The notes: a model not told the origin generated them from the letters alone. 64,000 bases of DNA from Prorocentrum cordatum (GCA_963575745.1 CAUYUJ010020727.1:497501-561500); one strand, 5' to 3'. Positions 42,644 to 53,999 are shown, numbered from the stretch's first letter. Made by a program: numbers and translations.

Positions 42644-43282
42644 GTGGATGTGTTCAGCAAGGTATCGGATGAAAAGTTTTCTGATTTTGGAAGGGATGTT
42701 GATGCACTTACGGAAGCAGTGACGCCTATCAATGAGTTTTTGGCCGACACCGTTGTCAGACAGGAGCATGGGATTCAGCGCTTACGCCGGCATCTGGGTA
42801 CTCCCAGATTGCGCACATCTGCTGTTTGGGACAAATTGACGGACGTGTGGCGGCGGGTCGAAGGCGATTCGGGAGCTCGGTGCCGAGGGCTGCTTGGGAC
42901 ATCAGCTCGGAGTCCTCTTGGGGAGTCGGAGGGGTCTTCGCGCGGGGAGGTGCTGTCCGATGACGAGGCCGGCTCGAACTACAGTGCAGAAAGGACTTCG
43001 CGCACGGACGCCAGTGCAGCTGCCCCAGGGCTCGACGATCTCACCTTTGTGGACGTCCAATTTCTGAGTCGCGCTGTCCAGGTTAAAGTCCGAACCCGAG
43101 AAACAAGGACTCAATCCTGGCAGTCCGAGCTGCCACCAACCCTGGAAACACTGTTTTCCAGCCCTGGAAACGGACGGAAAGGTCGAACACTGGAAACGGA
43201 AAGGTCGAGCGCTGGATTGCTGGGTCAGCTACATTGGAAGCGTGCTCGGTGGGATATTCGCGGCTTGGGCTCTGCTTCATAA
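42644..43282 (+). CDS. Unrecognised ORF (212 aa)
   Basis: Starts MDVFSKVSDEKFSDFGRDVD. The N-terminal ~60 residues look like an amphipathic helix (DALTEAVTPINEFLADTVVR). An acidic Ser/Asp-rich stretch follows (GESEGSSRGEVLSDDEAGSN), then TFVDVQFLSRAVQVKVRT. There is no low-complexity DNA beneath it, unlike most ORFs in this window, so it is a better candidate than its neighbours for a real or recently decayed gene. No homologous family is recognised and no neighbour hints at a function. Confidence 0.35.
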   Translation: MDVFSKVSDEKFSDFGRDVDALTEAVTPINEFLADTVVRQEHGIQRLRRHLGTPRLRTSAVWDKLTDVWRRVEGDSGARCRGLLGTSARSPLGESEGSSRGEVLSDDEAGSNYSAERTSRTDASAAAPGLDDLTFVDVQFLSRAVQVKVRTRETRTQSWQSELPPTLETLFSSPGNGRKGRTLETERSSAGLLGQLHWKRARWDIRGLGSAS

Positions 43283-43339
43283 GATTCTTCAAGTGTCAGG
43301 TATTCGTCTTCGGCGGGGTTATCCATGAGATGGCGGTGC

Positions 43340-43550
43340 GTTGCGATGGCGCAAGGATTTGGGGACGACACCAGAGGGAGGACGGGGAAGAGGATGGGGG
43401 GAGGAGGAACAGGAGGAACAGGAGGAGCAGGAGCAGGACGGGGAGGAGGAGGAGCAGGAGGAAAGGGAAAGAGGAGTAGCAGGTGCAGGGGGAGGGCGAC
43501 GACGAGGAGGAGGAGGATGGAGGACGACACCCCGACATCGGACGACGACG
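43340..43550. repeat. GGA/GCAGGA-rich tract
   Basis: Imperfect GGAGGA and GCAGGA repeats. The rest of 43283-44440 holds no recognised gene. Confidence 0.7.
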
Positions 43551-44440
43551 ACGCCCCCTGACAGCGGACGCCGACGGTGACGCGCTCGCGGGCGGCGGAG
43601 AGAAAAACATCGTGGACAAGAGGTGCATCCAACCTACCGCGTCCAGAACCAATCCCGACGGCCGCGACCATCACGCGATCTAGAATCACGTCAACGACAG
43701 GAACCAGGAAACAACAAAAACGGAAAAGGGGAAAGACAAACCCTAATTCGGTGATTTCCACGCCCACTCCCCGCTGGCGCCCCGCCGAGGAAATCGCCAG
43801 ACTGGGTCGGGCGGCCCGGTTTTGGGCCCCGCCAGTGTAACGTCTCCGACGCATCTGGCGACTTCTGCCAGTGTCGAAAGCCATTTCCCAAAGTTAGGAA
43901 TCCAAGTGGTAGTTCGGATTGTCGTCTTGGGCTTCTTGACTGGAGCCATCGCGCGTTTCGCCCGCGCTCGCCTTCTATGTGCCACTGGGCCAATGATATA
44001 GCGCGTCAGACGGGCCGTATCTGGATGAACGAATCCTAGGCTTGGAAGCGCACGCCTTGGCCGCTCAAGTCAAACTGAATACTTGTTATGATTTGTATCC
44101 ACGGCGGTCCTGGGTCATCCTTCTGGTCAAGGGTCTTGGGCTTCCCTTATGGTCAACATGGACCTCCGGGGCCATCTTAAAGCCACGCGTTCGCAACGCA
44201 GTGAAACTCCAGAAAAGAAAACATGCTGGAGGAGAGTGTTTTTGGTGTTTGATTGATGTGGCCATCTTGGATATCCCGTCTGGACATTCTGGCGGCTTTC
44301 GAACCTTCGGTGTGCTGCTGGAAACCATCTGGGGCAGTCTGGGGGCCTCCTGGGGACCGTCGCGAGGCCCTCTGGGAACTTCTGCGCCGCTCCAGGTGTC
44401 CGCATGGGAGAGGCGCCACTAAGGAGACCCTGGGTGCCGT

Positions 44441-44552
44441 GCGCGTGCTGCGGCCTGGGGCCGCCAAGGCCCCGCGTGCGAGGTTTTCTGACCGCTCCGT
44501 CCTAGTTTGGCGATTTCGTCGGCCTTGTGTGGCGGGGGGGGGCGCGTGGGGA
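44441..44552. repeat. Dispersed ~110-125-bp repeat, copy 1
   Basis: Core GAGGTTTTCTGACCGCTCCG then CTAGTTTGGCGATTTCGTCG, a G-run and CGCGTGGGGA. Further copies lie at 46507-46629 and 46881-47005 in the same orientation. Confidence 0.8.
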
Positions 44553-44686
44553 AATCGCCCATACGTTGACGATTCGCGTATCCCGACCAGCACCCACTGT
44601 CGCCGTGGGGTCTCTCCACTACATCTGCATCAAGTTCGGCACCTACTTGGACGTGTTCCGGGTGCCGCTTAGTGATGCCGTCCGCG

Positions 44687-45950
44687 CAATTTTGGCCGCG
44701 CTGAGCTCCGTTCCGCTCTGTGCACTGGTGGCGCAGCCTGCCCCTGCTTGCACGGCGTTCGACCCGCTTCGTGCGCCCGCACACCACGAAGTATCCCCAC
44801 CAGCTTCAGCTGCAGCTGCTGCCAGGTTTGGGTTACGGACGGCTGGCGCGCTGCAGCTACACACGCGGTGGCGGCGCCCTCTCTGTTCCTCGTCGGCGTG
44901 ATGGCCGCAAGGATTCATGACGATGGTGTTCGGCAAGGGCGCGCTGCTGGTTAGTCAAGGATCCTCCCCGCTCGCTGAAGGCGTTCGTCGGCATGGTTTC
45001 CTTGGTGAAGCACGAGTTCGGCGGTGGCTTCGGCTATGGACTTCGGCGCGGACTTCTCATGGCTGCTGGGCAGCCGGCCGTCCGCCGCGCCCCCGCGCGG
45101 GATGCCCGCTGCGGCGGCGCTGCGCTCGTCTTCCTGGCGCCGCGTGCTCGCGGTCGTTTTGGGACGCCTTCTTTCACGGCGTCGCCGTGCCGGCCACTGC
45201 AGCTGCCTCCGGGTCTCGGCGCGCAGGGCGCCCTGATGGCTGGTCGCGCTGCTCGTGGCTTCTCTCTCCGTGTCTGCGCTTGCCCCCTGGGGGCCTCCGA
45301 CCTGCTCGTTGGAGGGCGCGGAGCGGCCGCGGCCCGACCGACTTCCGCTTATTCCTCGCCGTGCAGGTCCTCTCCGCGCCGTCGTTGCCCGATTGCGCGT
45401 CCTTCTACCTGGAGATCTGGAGGCCGTTTACCTCTTCGGCGCTCGCTTGGCGCTACTTGCGGTGGCCGCGCCCGTCTCTCGGGGTCGTCCACGCTGCTAC
45501 TCCTGGCTCGCGTGCTCGTTCTACGTCGTGAAGGCCTTCTGGTTCAAGGGCTTCGTGGTTGGTCGGCAAGTTACCTGGGGCGCAGGCTTCTGGGCGCCAG
45601 GTTCTCCCGCGTTTTGGTCGCCGTTGCGTGCAAGGTGTTCTCGGCCGCCTCGGGCACCTTCTTCGGCACGTGCGTCCTGGGGCCGTGTCTCCGACCTCCT
45701 TTGGGTGGGGTCGATCTCCCGCGCTGCACCTGCTTCCGCGTCCCATGGCGCCTTGGTGACGTGTTCTCGGTGCCGGTTTGCTAGTTCCCGCGCCATCTTG
45801 GCTGCGCTGAGCCCGCCTCCGTGTCGAGCGCTGCCCTCATCGTTGTTGTTGTTTTTTGTTTCGGCGCGGCCCGCCCTGGCTTCGCCCGGCTCTCGACTTG
45901 CTTCGCGAGCCCGCGGACCACAAAGCACCCCCACCAGCCCATCTAGAAAC
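44687..45950. repeat. Pair of diverged direct repeats bracketing ~1.0 kb
   Basis: The left copy (about 44687-44810) opens CGCGCAATTTTGGCCGCGCT and ends CACCACGAAGTATCCCCACC. The right copy (about 45789-45950) opens CGCGCCATCTTGGCTGCGCT and ends GACCACAAAGCACCCCCACC. Frames between them are open but show no domain. It may be a small terminal-repeat element or a segmental duplication. Confidence 0.45.
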
Positions 45951-46019
45951 GATGCCCAGGGGAATTCGAGGTGATCAGAGAAGCGGGGGAGCATGCAAAA
46001 TAAAAATGCGCGGGGGAAG

Positions 46020-46190
46020 CCGTCCAAGGCGGGGGAGGGGGAGGAGCGAGGAGGGAGGAGGATGAGGAGGCGTAAGCGGATAAGGAGGAAGAAATGGAGG
46101 AGGAGGAGGAGGAGGAGGAGGCGGAGGAGGACGAGGAGGAGGAAGAGGAGGAGGACGAGGAGGAGGATGAGGGGGAGGAGGAAAAAATGA
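46020..46190. repeat. GGA purine tract
   Basis: (GGA)n with GAC variants. It is followed at 46255-46430 by CTTGGGG units (the reverse of the GGCCCCAAG family). Confidence 0.85.
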
Positions 46191-46506
46191 CGAACATAAC
46201 AACCTCCTCGGATGTCTCTTGGGAGTTTTTGTTGTTGTTGTTTTGTTTATGTGAGGCCTCTTGGAACGTCTGGGGGGCATCTTGGGTGCCTCGGGGATCC
46301 TCTTGATGCCTTTTGGGGGCCTCTTGGGGGCCTATTGGAGGCATCTTGGGCGCCTCTTGGGGCCGCATGGGCGCCCCTTGGGGCGCGTTTGGGTGCTTTG
46401 GGGGCGCTCGTCGGGCCATTTTGGGGGGCATCGATCAAAAAAGGAGGGTCCCTACTTAGCCTCGCCATTCTAGAGTGCCTACGAGCGTGTATGTGTGCGT
46501 CTCATG

Positions 46507-46629
46507 ATCATGTTCTACGCGGCTGCTGGGGCCTCGCGGGTCGTGTTTTCCGACCGCTCTGCCTTAGTTTGGTGATTTCGTCGGCTTTGTATGGCGGGGG
46601 GGGGGCGCGTGGGGACACTAAATTAGGGT
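46507..46629. repeat. Dispersed ~110-125-bp repeat, copy 2
   Basis: Contains TTTTCCGACCGCTCTGCCTT, TTTGGTGATTTCGTCGGCTT, a G10 run and ACTAAATTAGGGT. Confidence 0.85.
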
Positions 46630-46674
46630 ATCCCCTTTTGCTTTTTCTTCATGTAATTTTCTCTGTTGTTTCTC

Positions 46675-46692
46675 TCTACTTGTTTGTTTCTC

Positions 46693-46741
<49 letters not shown>

Positions 46742-47086
46742 GCTCTCTCTTTCCACCCTCTCCGTTTTCGCTCTGCCTGTCTCTCAGTCTGGTCTGCCTG
46801 TTTCCCTTTTGCCTGCCTGCCTGCCTGTCTGTCTGTGTTGGGTGCGTCAGCGTCTGTCTGTGTGCGTGCGCGTGCCGGGGTCATGTTCTACTCGGCCGCC
46901 GAGGCCCCGCGGGCCAGGTTTTCCGACCGTTCCGCCTTAGCTTGGTGATTCCGTCGGCTTTGCGTGGCATGGGGGTGGTGCGTGGGGGGATCACCAAATT
47001 AGGGTCTTTCCCCGAGTTTGTCAGTCTCCCTCTTTTTTGTTTTGTTGCTGTAGCTGTTGTTTGTTCTCCTCTCTCTTTCTTTTTTT

Positions 47087-47139
<53 letters not shown>

Positions 47140-47495
47140 ATATATATATATATCCCTCCTCCATCTCACCGTTTTCGCTTTGTCTGTCTGTCAGTCTAGT
47201 CTGCCTGTTTCCCTTTTGCCTGCCTGCCTGCCTGTCTGTATGTATGTGTGTGTGTGCGTGTGTGCGTGTGCGTGTGCGTGTTTGCGAACGTGTGCGTGTG
47301 CGTGCGCGTGTGCGTTTATGCGTACGTGCGCGTATCACGATCGTTTTTTTTGGTGGCTGTTGATTGTTTGTTTCGTGTTTGTTGTGTGTCTCTCTCTCTC
47401 TCTCTTTCTTTCTTTCTCTCTCTCTCTCTCGCTCTCGCCCTCTCTCTCTGTCTCTTTTTTTTCTTTCTCTCTCTCTCTCTCTCTCTCTCTTCACA
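46675..47495. repeat. CT, TGCC and TG/CG dinucleotide tracts
   Basis: (CT)n at about 46690-46760, 47090-47138 and 47390-47492; CTGCCTGC repeats near 46810 and 47215; (TA)n at 47138-47152; alternating (TG/CG)n at about 47240-47335. The alternating purine-pyrimidine run is of the Z-DNA-prone type. Confidence 0.9.
46881..47005. repeat. Dispersed ~110-125-bp repeat, copy 3
   Basis: Contains TTTTCCGACCGTTCCGCCTT, CTTGGTGATTCCGTCGGCTT and ACCAAATTAGGGT. The following text also resembles copy 2: both are followed by CT-dinucleotide tracts and TTTCCCTTTTGCCTGCCTGC-type sequence. Confidence 0.85.
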
Positions 47496-47544
47496 TAAAT
47501 ACTCCGTACACATGTCTAGCATCTTACTGTCAATATGATGTGGC

Positions 47545-49490
47545 ATGCTTATGTTATATGCCTCTCTTCTCTCTCTCTCTCTCGTTCTTTCGCACCAGTC
47601 CAATATGAAATCTGCACAGAGCAATGGGCACATAGGGCGCCGCGTCAGCCATGGTCCTGCCGATGGCCGTGGCGATGCTGATGCTGATGCTTATGAGAGT
47701 ACGCCCCTTCGCCCGCCGCCGCGTCGGTACGATGCCGCTGTTCCTCCGATTCCGCGCTGCCAAGACCGCCAGCTCGTCGAGGAGACTATCAAGCCTGTCG
47801 TCGATGCGACCCCAAGTCTCCATGGCACACGGCAGCATAGATCTGCCAGCAGGTGGCTTGTAGCTCTCCTCCTTGCAGCTCGCGCCCTCCTCCGCCGCCG
47901 CGCCTGGAGCAGCGGCAGCACCATCCAGAAGGTGCTGCGCGGCGGGGCGCTGGACAGTGCCGTCTAATCGCCGATCTGGCGCAGTGGGGCGGCCGAGCAA
48001 CTCGACGTTCAAGACGGCTTCAACCCAGACCTCGCTCCCCCAGCGGGACCTCTTGAAGCCCACGAGCTCTGGGACCACTTGTTCGAGCAAGACCACCTGG
48101 CCAGCATCGCGACCAGCCTGCACCAAGATGCCGTTCAAAGCGCTGGCTGCGCAGTCAGCGATGTCAGAGTTTTGAGTAAAGGGCCACCCCATCTGTTGCG
48201 CGAACTTGCTTTCTGATCTTGGCCTTGGGCCACGCGCGCGCCCGCCGTGCCATGCCGTCCCGGATGCCGAGCGGCGGGGGCGCCTTCCGGCGCGGGCCGC
48301 TCGCCCTCGGCGCCCCCGAGGCCTAGAATTTGGCTGCCCGTCCCGTTCCCGGCTACCACCTGGACCTACACCTGGACCGCGACTACGGGAGTCGGCATCG
48401 TGTTGAGGGATAGCTTCACAAAGCAGTTCTCCTCCATCGACTGGCACGTCATCTGGCCTGGCCGGGCGGCACGATTGGCCCTCCGTAGCCAGGAGGGTGC
48501 ATTGGACCTTATCGTCGCATATTTTCACACTGGGGCCCAGATCCAGGAGGCGGATCTTTACGGAATGCCCGACGACCAACGCGGACAATGCCATACTTTC
48601 GCCGATCTTCGAGGCCTGCTCCGGGACCGTCTCAGCGGACACATGGGCAACGCCAACACGGTGCTGACGATCTTAGCGGGAGACTTCAATTGGGTTCCCG
48701 CTGCGGGGGACCGCCGCTCTTGCAGTACTTCTATCGCCTCGGGCTTCCGCGATCAACGAGAAGAAACACACTTTCAAGCAGTCCTCGGCACTCGGTTCCG
48801 GCCCAACGATATGCATCAACCGGACATGACTTTCGCCAGTTCTTCTGCACGTTCGCGACTCGATCGGATCTACAGCAACCACCACCTCGTGGAGTAGCTG
48901 GACCGACACATCCACGCAACAGTCATGGAGTGGAAGCCGCATGTTTCCGACCACCGGGCCGTGTTGTTCACCCGTCGAGCGCCACACCATCTTCCAGTAG
49001 GGGGCTAAGGCCTTCATCCAGACAGCATTCGACATCCAGATTTCCACCGGCAGGTCGCACTGGAGTACCATCATCAGCTTCACCTCCATCCAGATTCGTC
49101 CAACATGGGGCGTCTCAGGCTCTTGAAAGAGGCCATGCTGCACGTCGGGAGGGTGCTATCCGGCCAACGGCATCGGCCTCCCGAGGCTCCCTCGCAGGAA
49201 GATCGATTGGGCGTGGTTATGCGTTTCCTCCGGGCTGCTGAATCAGGAGTCGCGGGGGTCATTTCTGATTGCATCGAGCGGTACCCGGCCATATCGCAAT
49301 ATGTTGACGACCCGTACGCTTCCCACCACCATCCCAGCGGACTTCGTGCCCTCCGTGACCACGCTGTTGACTTGGCGCGGGGTCATGCGTTACACGAGTT
49401 GGAGAGGGCACAGCAGCTTAACAAGGAGGGCCACCAGGAACACGGGGCGCGGGTCAAGAAGAAGGCCACGCGGCTGCTCTTTCGGCTTCT
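47545..49490 (+). pseudogene. LINE copy 2, N-terminal region and AP endonuclease
   Basis: The frame reads through TAA 47965-47967 and TGA 48214-48216 in the N-terminal part (for example LEAHELWDHLFEQDHLASIA), which has no recognised domain. The endonuclease shows GVGIVLRDSF, LAGDFNWVPAAGDR, SRLDRIYSNHHL and, beyond TAG 48895-48897, VSDHRAVLF (SDH at 48946-48954), the catalytic His motif. A further TAA lies at 49006-49008. The frame continues as ELERAQQLNKEGHQEHGARV into the RT linker until a shift near a G-run at about 49490. The opposite strand is also open (362 residues) across 47554-48642, but without domains. Four premature stops make the endonuclease non-functional as read. Confidence 0.75.
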
Positions 49491-51778
49491 TCCAGGGGGG
49501 CTCGTCCAGCATCAAAGCCATCAAACACGCGAATGGGGAGTACTTGACGGACCCATCGTCCATGGCAGGTGCTCTCCGCGACCACTGGGCTGCTGTTTTC
49601 CAGGCTCGCGGGGTGCACGAGGAGCTCCTGGGGCAGTGGCTGGAGGATGATCTTGCGCATCGCGAGGTTCACGGCCCTCAACACACTTCGTTGCAGCACT
49701 TGCGGATGACGAGGAAACACATCGAGCGCGCCGTCAGGTGCTCGAACAATTCTTCCCCGGGCCCGGATGGTATCCCCTACGAGGCTTGGAGGGCCATGGG
49801 CAAATTATCCGTGGACGTGCTGTTCGGCGCGTTTCAAGATTTATCGTCGGACGCGGCCGAGGCGCAGATGGACGAAGAGTACCCGGAGTTCAACGCCATC
49901 ATCTTGCACTTCTTGCCAAAGAAACCTGTGGGGCAGACAGAAGACGGCACTGACCTCTACGAGCCGTCGGGGGTGCGGCCGCTCAACGTCACTAGCGCAG
50001 ACAACAGATTGCCGGCAAGTGCTACCAGATTCTTGTTGGAACCTGTCCTGGGCCCCCTCATCACAGATTGCCAGAGAGGGTTCATCTGGGGCCGCTCAAT
50101 GCTGAGGAACATCATTGACGTGGACGAGGCCATGCTCTACGCCGCGGCGGAGGGGGAGGGCGGCATGGCCTTCTTCTTCGACTTTGCAGCGGCCTTCCCC
50201 TCCATCGAGCAGAAGTTCTTCCTCCGCTTTTTCCGGTCTTTGGGTTGGCCAGGCTGGCTGATGAATTTCGTGCTTACGCTCTACCGAAACAATCAGTGTG
50301 AGATGCAAGTGGGCGGCGCCAGATACGACGGCTTCCAGCTGACCAGGGGTATCCGGCAAGGATGCCCTCTCTCTCCCTTGCTGTTTGCTGCGTGCTCGGA
50401 CTTGTACCTTCGCCGGCTTCAACGGACACTCCCGGGCAGCACGATCCGGTCGTTCGCTGACGACCTTGCCCTCGTGGCCGCCGAGTCGCGAGGCAAATTG
50501 CGGATGCTCCATCAGTTCTTCTCCGAGTTCGAAGCGGTTTCGGGGCTCGGGCTGAACTTCCCGAAGACTGTACTGGTGCCTACGGATCCGCTGTCACCAG
50601 AGCTCAGGCAGACGCTGCGGGCGTGGGTCGGGTCCGAGGCACCTGGTTGGGCGGGGGTGCTGATCCAAGATGCTGCCAAATACCTCGGCGTGTACGTGGG
50701 TCCTGGCCGGGGCTTCGCCTCTTGGACGGCGCCGTTACGAAAGTACATCGAGCGGGCGGCTCTCTGGGGGCGTCTTGGCGTCGGCTTGCTCCTGACTCTC
50801 CAGGCCTACCGGGTCTGCATATCCTCAGTGCTTTTATTCGTGGGGTAATTGGAGGACCCTCCGCCGCAGCTCCAACAAGAGGAATCTCAGGCTCTCAAGA
50901 AGATGATACGTGGCCCCAAGGATTGGATCACTGCGGAGTGCGCCCATGAACTGAAGTCCCTCGGCTTCGGCGATCAGCTCACGGATTTGCCTTCTATTCT
51001 CGTCGCCTCCAAAGCCCGCGTGGTGGAATGGGAAGCGGATGGCCGTTTGCGCATTCGTCAGAGGGCCCGGCGGGTGCAGCAGCTTTCTTGCGGGAGTACA
51101 GAGGTATCGTTGCAACGACTGCGCTGGCTACACGAGTGGCGGGACAGGTGCTTCGTCCTTACCTTGGACAGGGCTGCGGAGCGCGTCAATGTGCATCGCC
51201 GCGCCAACCCGGCGGCCTTCCAGTGGCACCGCAAGGAGGGATGGCAGAAACATGCAATGGAGCAGCTGCATGGCCCAGCACGCGCCGACGCCCAAATTCA
51301 CCTTCGGAAGAAGCTTCGGCACTGGCCGCTGGCTTGTCTCCCCGGCCACCGGCTGACGCCGACGCTACGCAACCTGCGGATCGTCGGGCGCCGTTGCCAG
51401 CCGCGGGTTTGGGCCGCAGTCTTTTGCCTTCTATGTAACGGATGGTGCACGCACTCTCGGTATGGCAGGGCTGGACCCTGCCGGATGTGCAATGGCGGGA
51501 CGGACAGCATTCGACATTTCGATTACTGCTCTGTTGTCCGCGCGTTGCAGAGTCGTTTTGCGGACATCCCTCAGCCTCGCCCAGGCTTCGAGCTCGATGC
51601 CTTGATGGGGTTGGACTGGGGCCGACAGGGCGAGCGCGCCGTGGTCGACTGGGCCAACTCCGTGCACGCCTTGTACCGGGTCCACAACGGGTGCCGCCAC
51701 GGCAGGCTCACGCTGCAGGACATCAACGGGGCTTTCGACGGCTTCTTGCGGGAGGCCTGCGGGCGGTCGACTGAGTAG
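49490..51778 (+). pseudogene. LINE copy 2 reverse transcriptase and C-terminal zinc-finger-like region (one premature stop)
   Basis: RT motifs in order are SSPGPDGIPYEAW, GVRPLNVTSADNR, motif A MAFFFDFAAAFPSIE, motif B GIRQGCPLSPLLFA, motif C FADD (about 50453-50464) and AAKYLGVYVGPG. A TAA at 50846-50848 interrupts the frame between SVLLFVG and LEDPPPQL; a single C-to-T change from CAA would explain it. The rest continues to 51778 and includes GPCRMCNGGTDSIRHFDYCS, a C-x2-C...H-x3-C zinc-finger-like motif common at LINE C-termini. Apart from this stop, the RT half is intact over about 2.3 kb. Confidence 0.9.
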
Positions 51779-52560
51779 GCCAGAGTGGACCTCTTCCCCT
51801 CCCTTCCCTCCTCCTTCGCCAGGCCGCAACAGCCGGTCCTGCTCCCGCGCGGACAGTGTTTTCCCTCTTCCTCGTCTTCCTCCTCTCACTTGCATGCGTG
51901 CACGAGACGAACTAGCTCCGGTGGCCCTTGCCGCCCCTGGACTCAGCCGAGGCCTCCTGCGGGGCAGGTGATCCGCGCTCTGACGTTTCATTTCAACCGG
52001 CAGTTTCCTTGTCTCCTGTCCCCTGCTGCTGTGCGTTGCTTGCCGTGGGTCCCTCTTCCTCCCTCCGCCTTCCCCTCGTTTGTGCTCTGCTGCCTCCTCT
52101 CTCGCTCGCTCTCCTGCTCCTCTCCCTGCTGTTCTCCGCTTTGCCTGCTCTGCTGCTTTTTCCTTCCTCGCTCGTCCTCCCCTCTCCTCCCTGCCGTTTG
52201 CCTTCCTCTTCCTGCTGTTGCCGCTGCTGTCCACCGCGCGTGCCTCTTTCGCTGCACCGGTCACCGCACGTCTGGTGAGTATCTCCGAGCCCGGGGCCAT
52301 TGCCAGTTTCGGCCCCCCTCCTTCCTCCTTCTCCTCCTCCCCCCCGCCTGGCCGTCCAAACCGTTACGGCGAGAGCCTATTGAAGCTAGGGCAAGGTTCC
52401 CGCTTCGGGCACCGCGAGTATGCGGCGGCATCGTGGTTTCACGCAGGAGCGAGTGTGTGGCGGCATCCGGGTTTCACGCAGGGGAGAGCGTCTGGCGACA
52501 TTCGGGTTTTGTGCGGGAGTACGGCAACGACTGCGTCAACTGCGACGACCACGTACGCCG
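51779..52560. other. LINE copy 2 3' flank and short tandem repeat
   Basis: CT-rich sequence follows the ORF. At about 52420-52525 three ~35-bp units of the type GGCGGCATCGTGGTTTCACG occur. No gene recognised. Confidence 0.5.
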
Positions 52561-52921
52561 ACCAGGTCGACTTCGCTCGACCACGCCGACCACGCCGGCC
52601 ACGTCGACTACGACGACCACGTCGGCTCGCAGAAGGACGAAGATAGCATCGAGGAGGAGCACCACGGGGAACAGGTCCAGGACGAGGAAGGCCACAAAGA
52701 TGAGTCGGATACTTGGAAGATGACCAGGACGAGGACAGGAAGGACCAGGCCGAGGAGGACCAGGCAGAGGACAAGCACCGGGATCAGGACCCTAAGGATC
52801 AGCAAGAGAAGGAGGATCGTGTCCACGACGTGGATGAGGACGGTCACGACGAGGAGGAGGACCACGATTACGGTGATAAGGAGGAAGCGGAACGCGAGGA
52901 GGGGCCTGCGTGTTCTGACCG

Positions 52922-53764
52922 ATGTCGACAGGCGTCTGCGCAGGAGATCTCCTACCCGAGCGGCTAATCATGGAGGGTATACCGATGTGGTACGGCAACA
53001 GTGACCACCTAGGGATCAGCGACCACCTGGACATTGGGGACCTGGTGGAGATCCACGGTTCCCAGGACATTGGCGACCACAGGGAGCTCATCAGCCTCCT
53101 GGGTTTCGGCGACTCCCCGGCGGTCCATGACCACCAGGCCTTCGGCGACTAGCAGAAGACCATTGACCACCTGGGCGTTGATGAGCAGCTGGAGGGCACC
53201 AAGATCGGTCCCCTTAGCCTTCGGGACACGGATCTCGCTGGTGAGCAGAACAGAGCCATCGCCATCGCCAGTACCCACGGGAGTCGGGCTGACCACGTCG
53301 TCATCGACACCGACGACGGCACAGACGCCAACATCGCCGACGACAGCATCTCCAACGCCAGTACCCAAGGCATCTCTGAGGCCATCATTTCTGGCGTGCG
53401 TACCCGACACGCCACAGACGTGAACATCACCGTCGCCACCCCCCGCGCCAGCACCTACGCCATCACTCATGCCAGCACTGACGATAGCGTACATGGCATC
53501 TCCGACGCCAGCACCCACGACAGCAATGTCGCCAGCACCCCCGTGGAAATGATGGTCCAGGTTGCTTGGACTGGAAGGGGTACTTCCGTGTTTCACTTCA
53601 GCCTAGCGCCCAGGGCTCTCTTTCTGGCCGTTGCGCGACATGGCCACGACGACCTCTCGGCGGCCGCCCGCTGCGTAGGCTGGGGGCGCAATGTTTTCGC
53701 GCACTTCTCCCGGACAGGCCCACCATGCCAGCGTGCCTCCCGCGCAATTCTGGCGTCTCTATGA
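52922..53764 (+). pseudogene. Unrecognised low-complexity ORF with one premature stop
   Basis: One frame is open over 843 nt except for a TAG at 53150-53152. It starts MSTGVCAGDLLPERLIMEGI, then has irregular His/Asp/Gly repeats (DHLGISDHLDIGDLVEIHGS). After the stop come QKTIDHLGVDEQLEGTKIGP and Ala-Ser-Thr-His repeats (ITHASTDDSVHGISDASTHD), ending RASRAILASL. The other strand also has a 195-residue Gly/Val-rich ORF across it, so the strand is uncertain. No family is recognised. The upstream frame at 52713-52967 is an acidic Asp/Glu/Lys-rich peptide from GACCAGGACGAGG-like repeats. Confidence 0.3.
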
Positions 53765-53999
53765 GACAGCGCCTTTCCCTTCCAGAGAGCGCATATCGGC
53801 GGAGAGAGTGGCGCAGGCTCACTTGGGACAGAACGGAAACTTGGACGCGCCGCTGGTGCCAGGGGGAGCGCCCCAACCCAACTACGACCCCGACTGGGAT
53901 CATCTGCTGCCCGCGCGAGTGGATCACCTTGCTGGCTACCAGTTCGCAGTCTCTACGTCGTGAGCAGCTGGGCTTGCCTGGCAGGTGGTCCTCCGTGGA

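Larger units (their letters stand above)
47545..51778 (+). mobile_element. LINE copy 2 (different clade from copy 1)
   Basis: One nearly continuous frame runs from about 47545 to 49490 and, after one shift, to 51778, holding endonuclease, reverse transcriptase and a C-terminal zinc-finger-like region. The RT has FADD at its active site and LFFFDFAAAFPS-type motif A, unlike the YADD of copy 1. A CT tract precedes it. Confidence 0.85.

Noticed and set aside
48480-48495. CCGTAGCCA, a spliced-leader 5' match
   Set aside because: Nine bases inside the LINE 2 endonuclease coding frame; a chance match.
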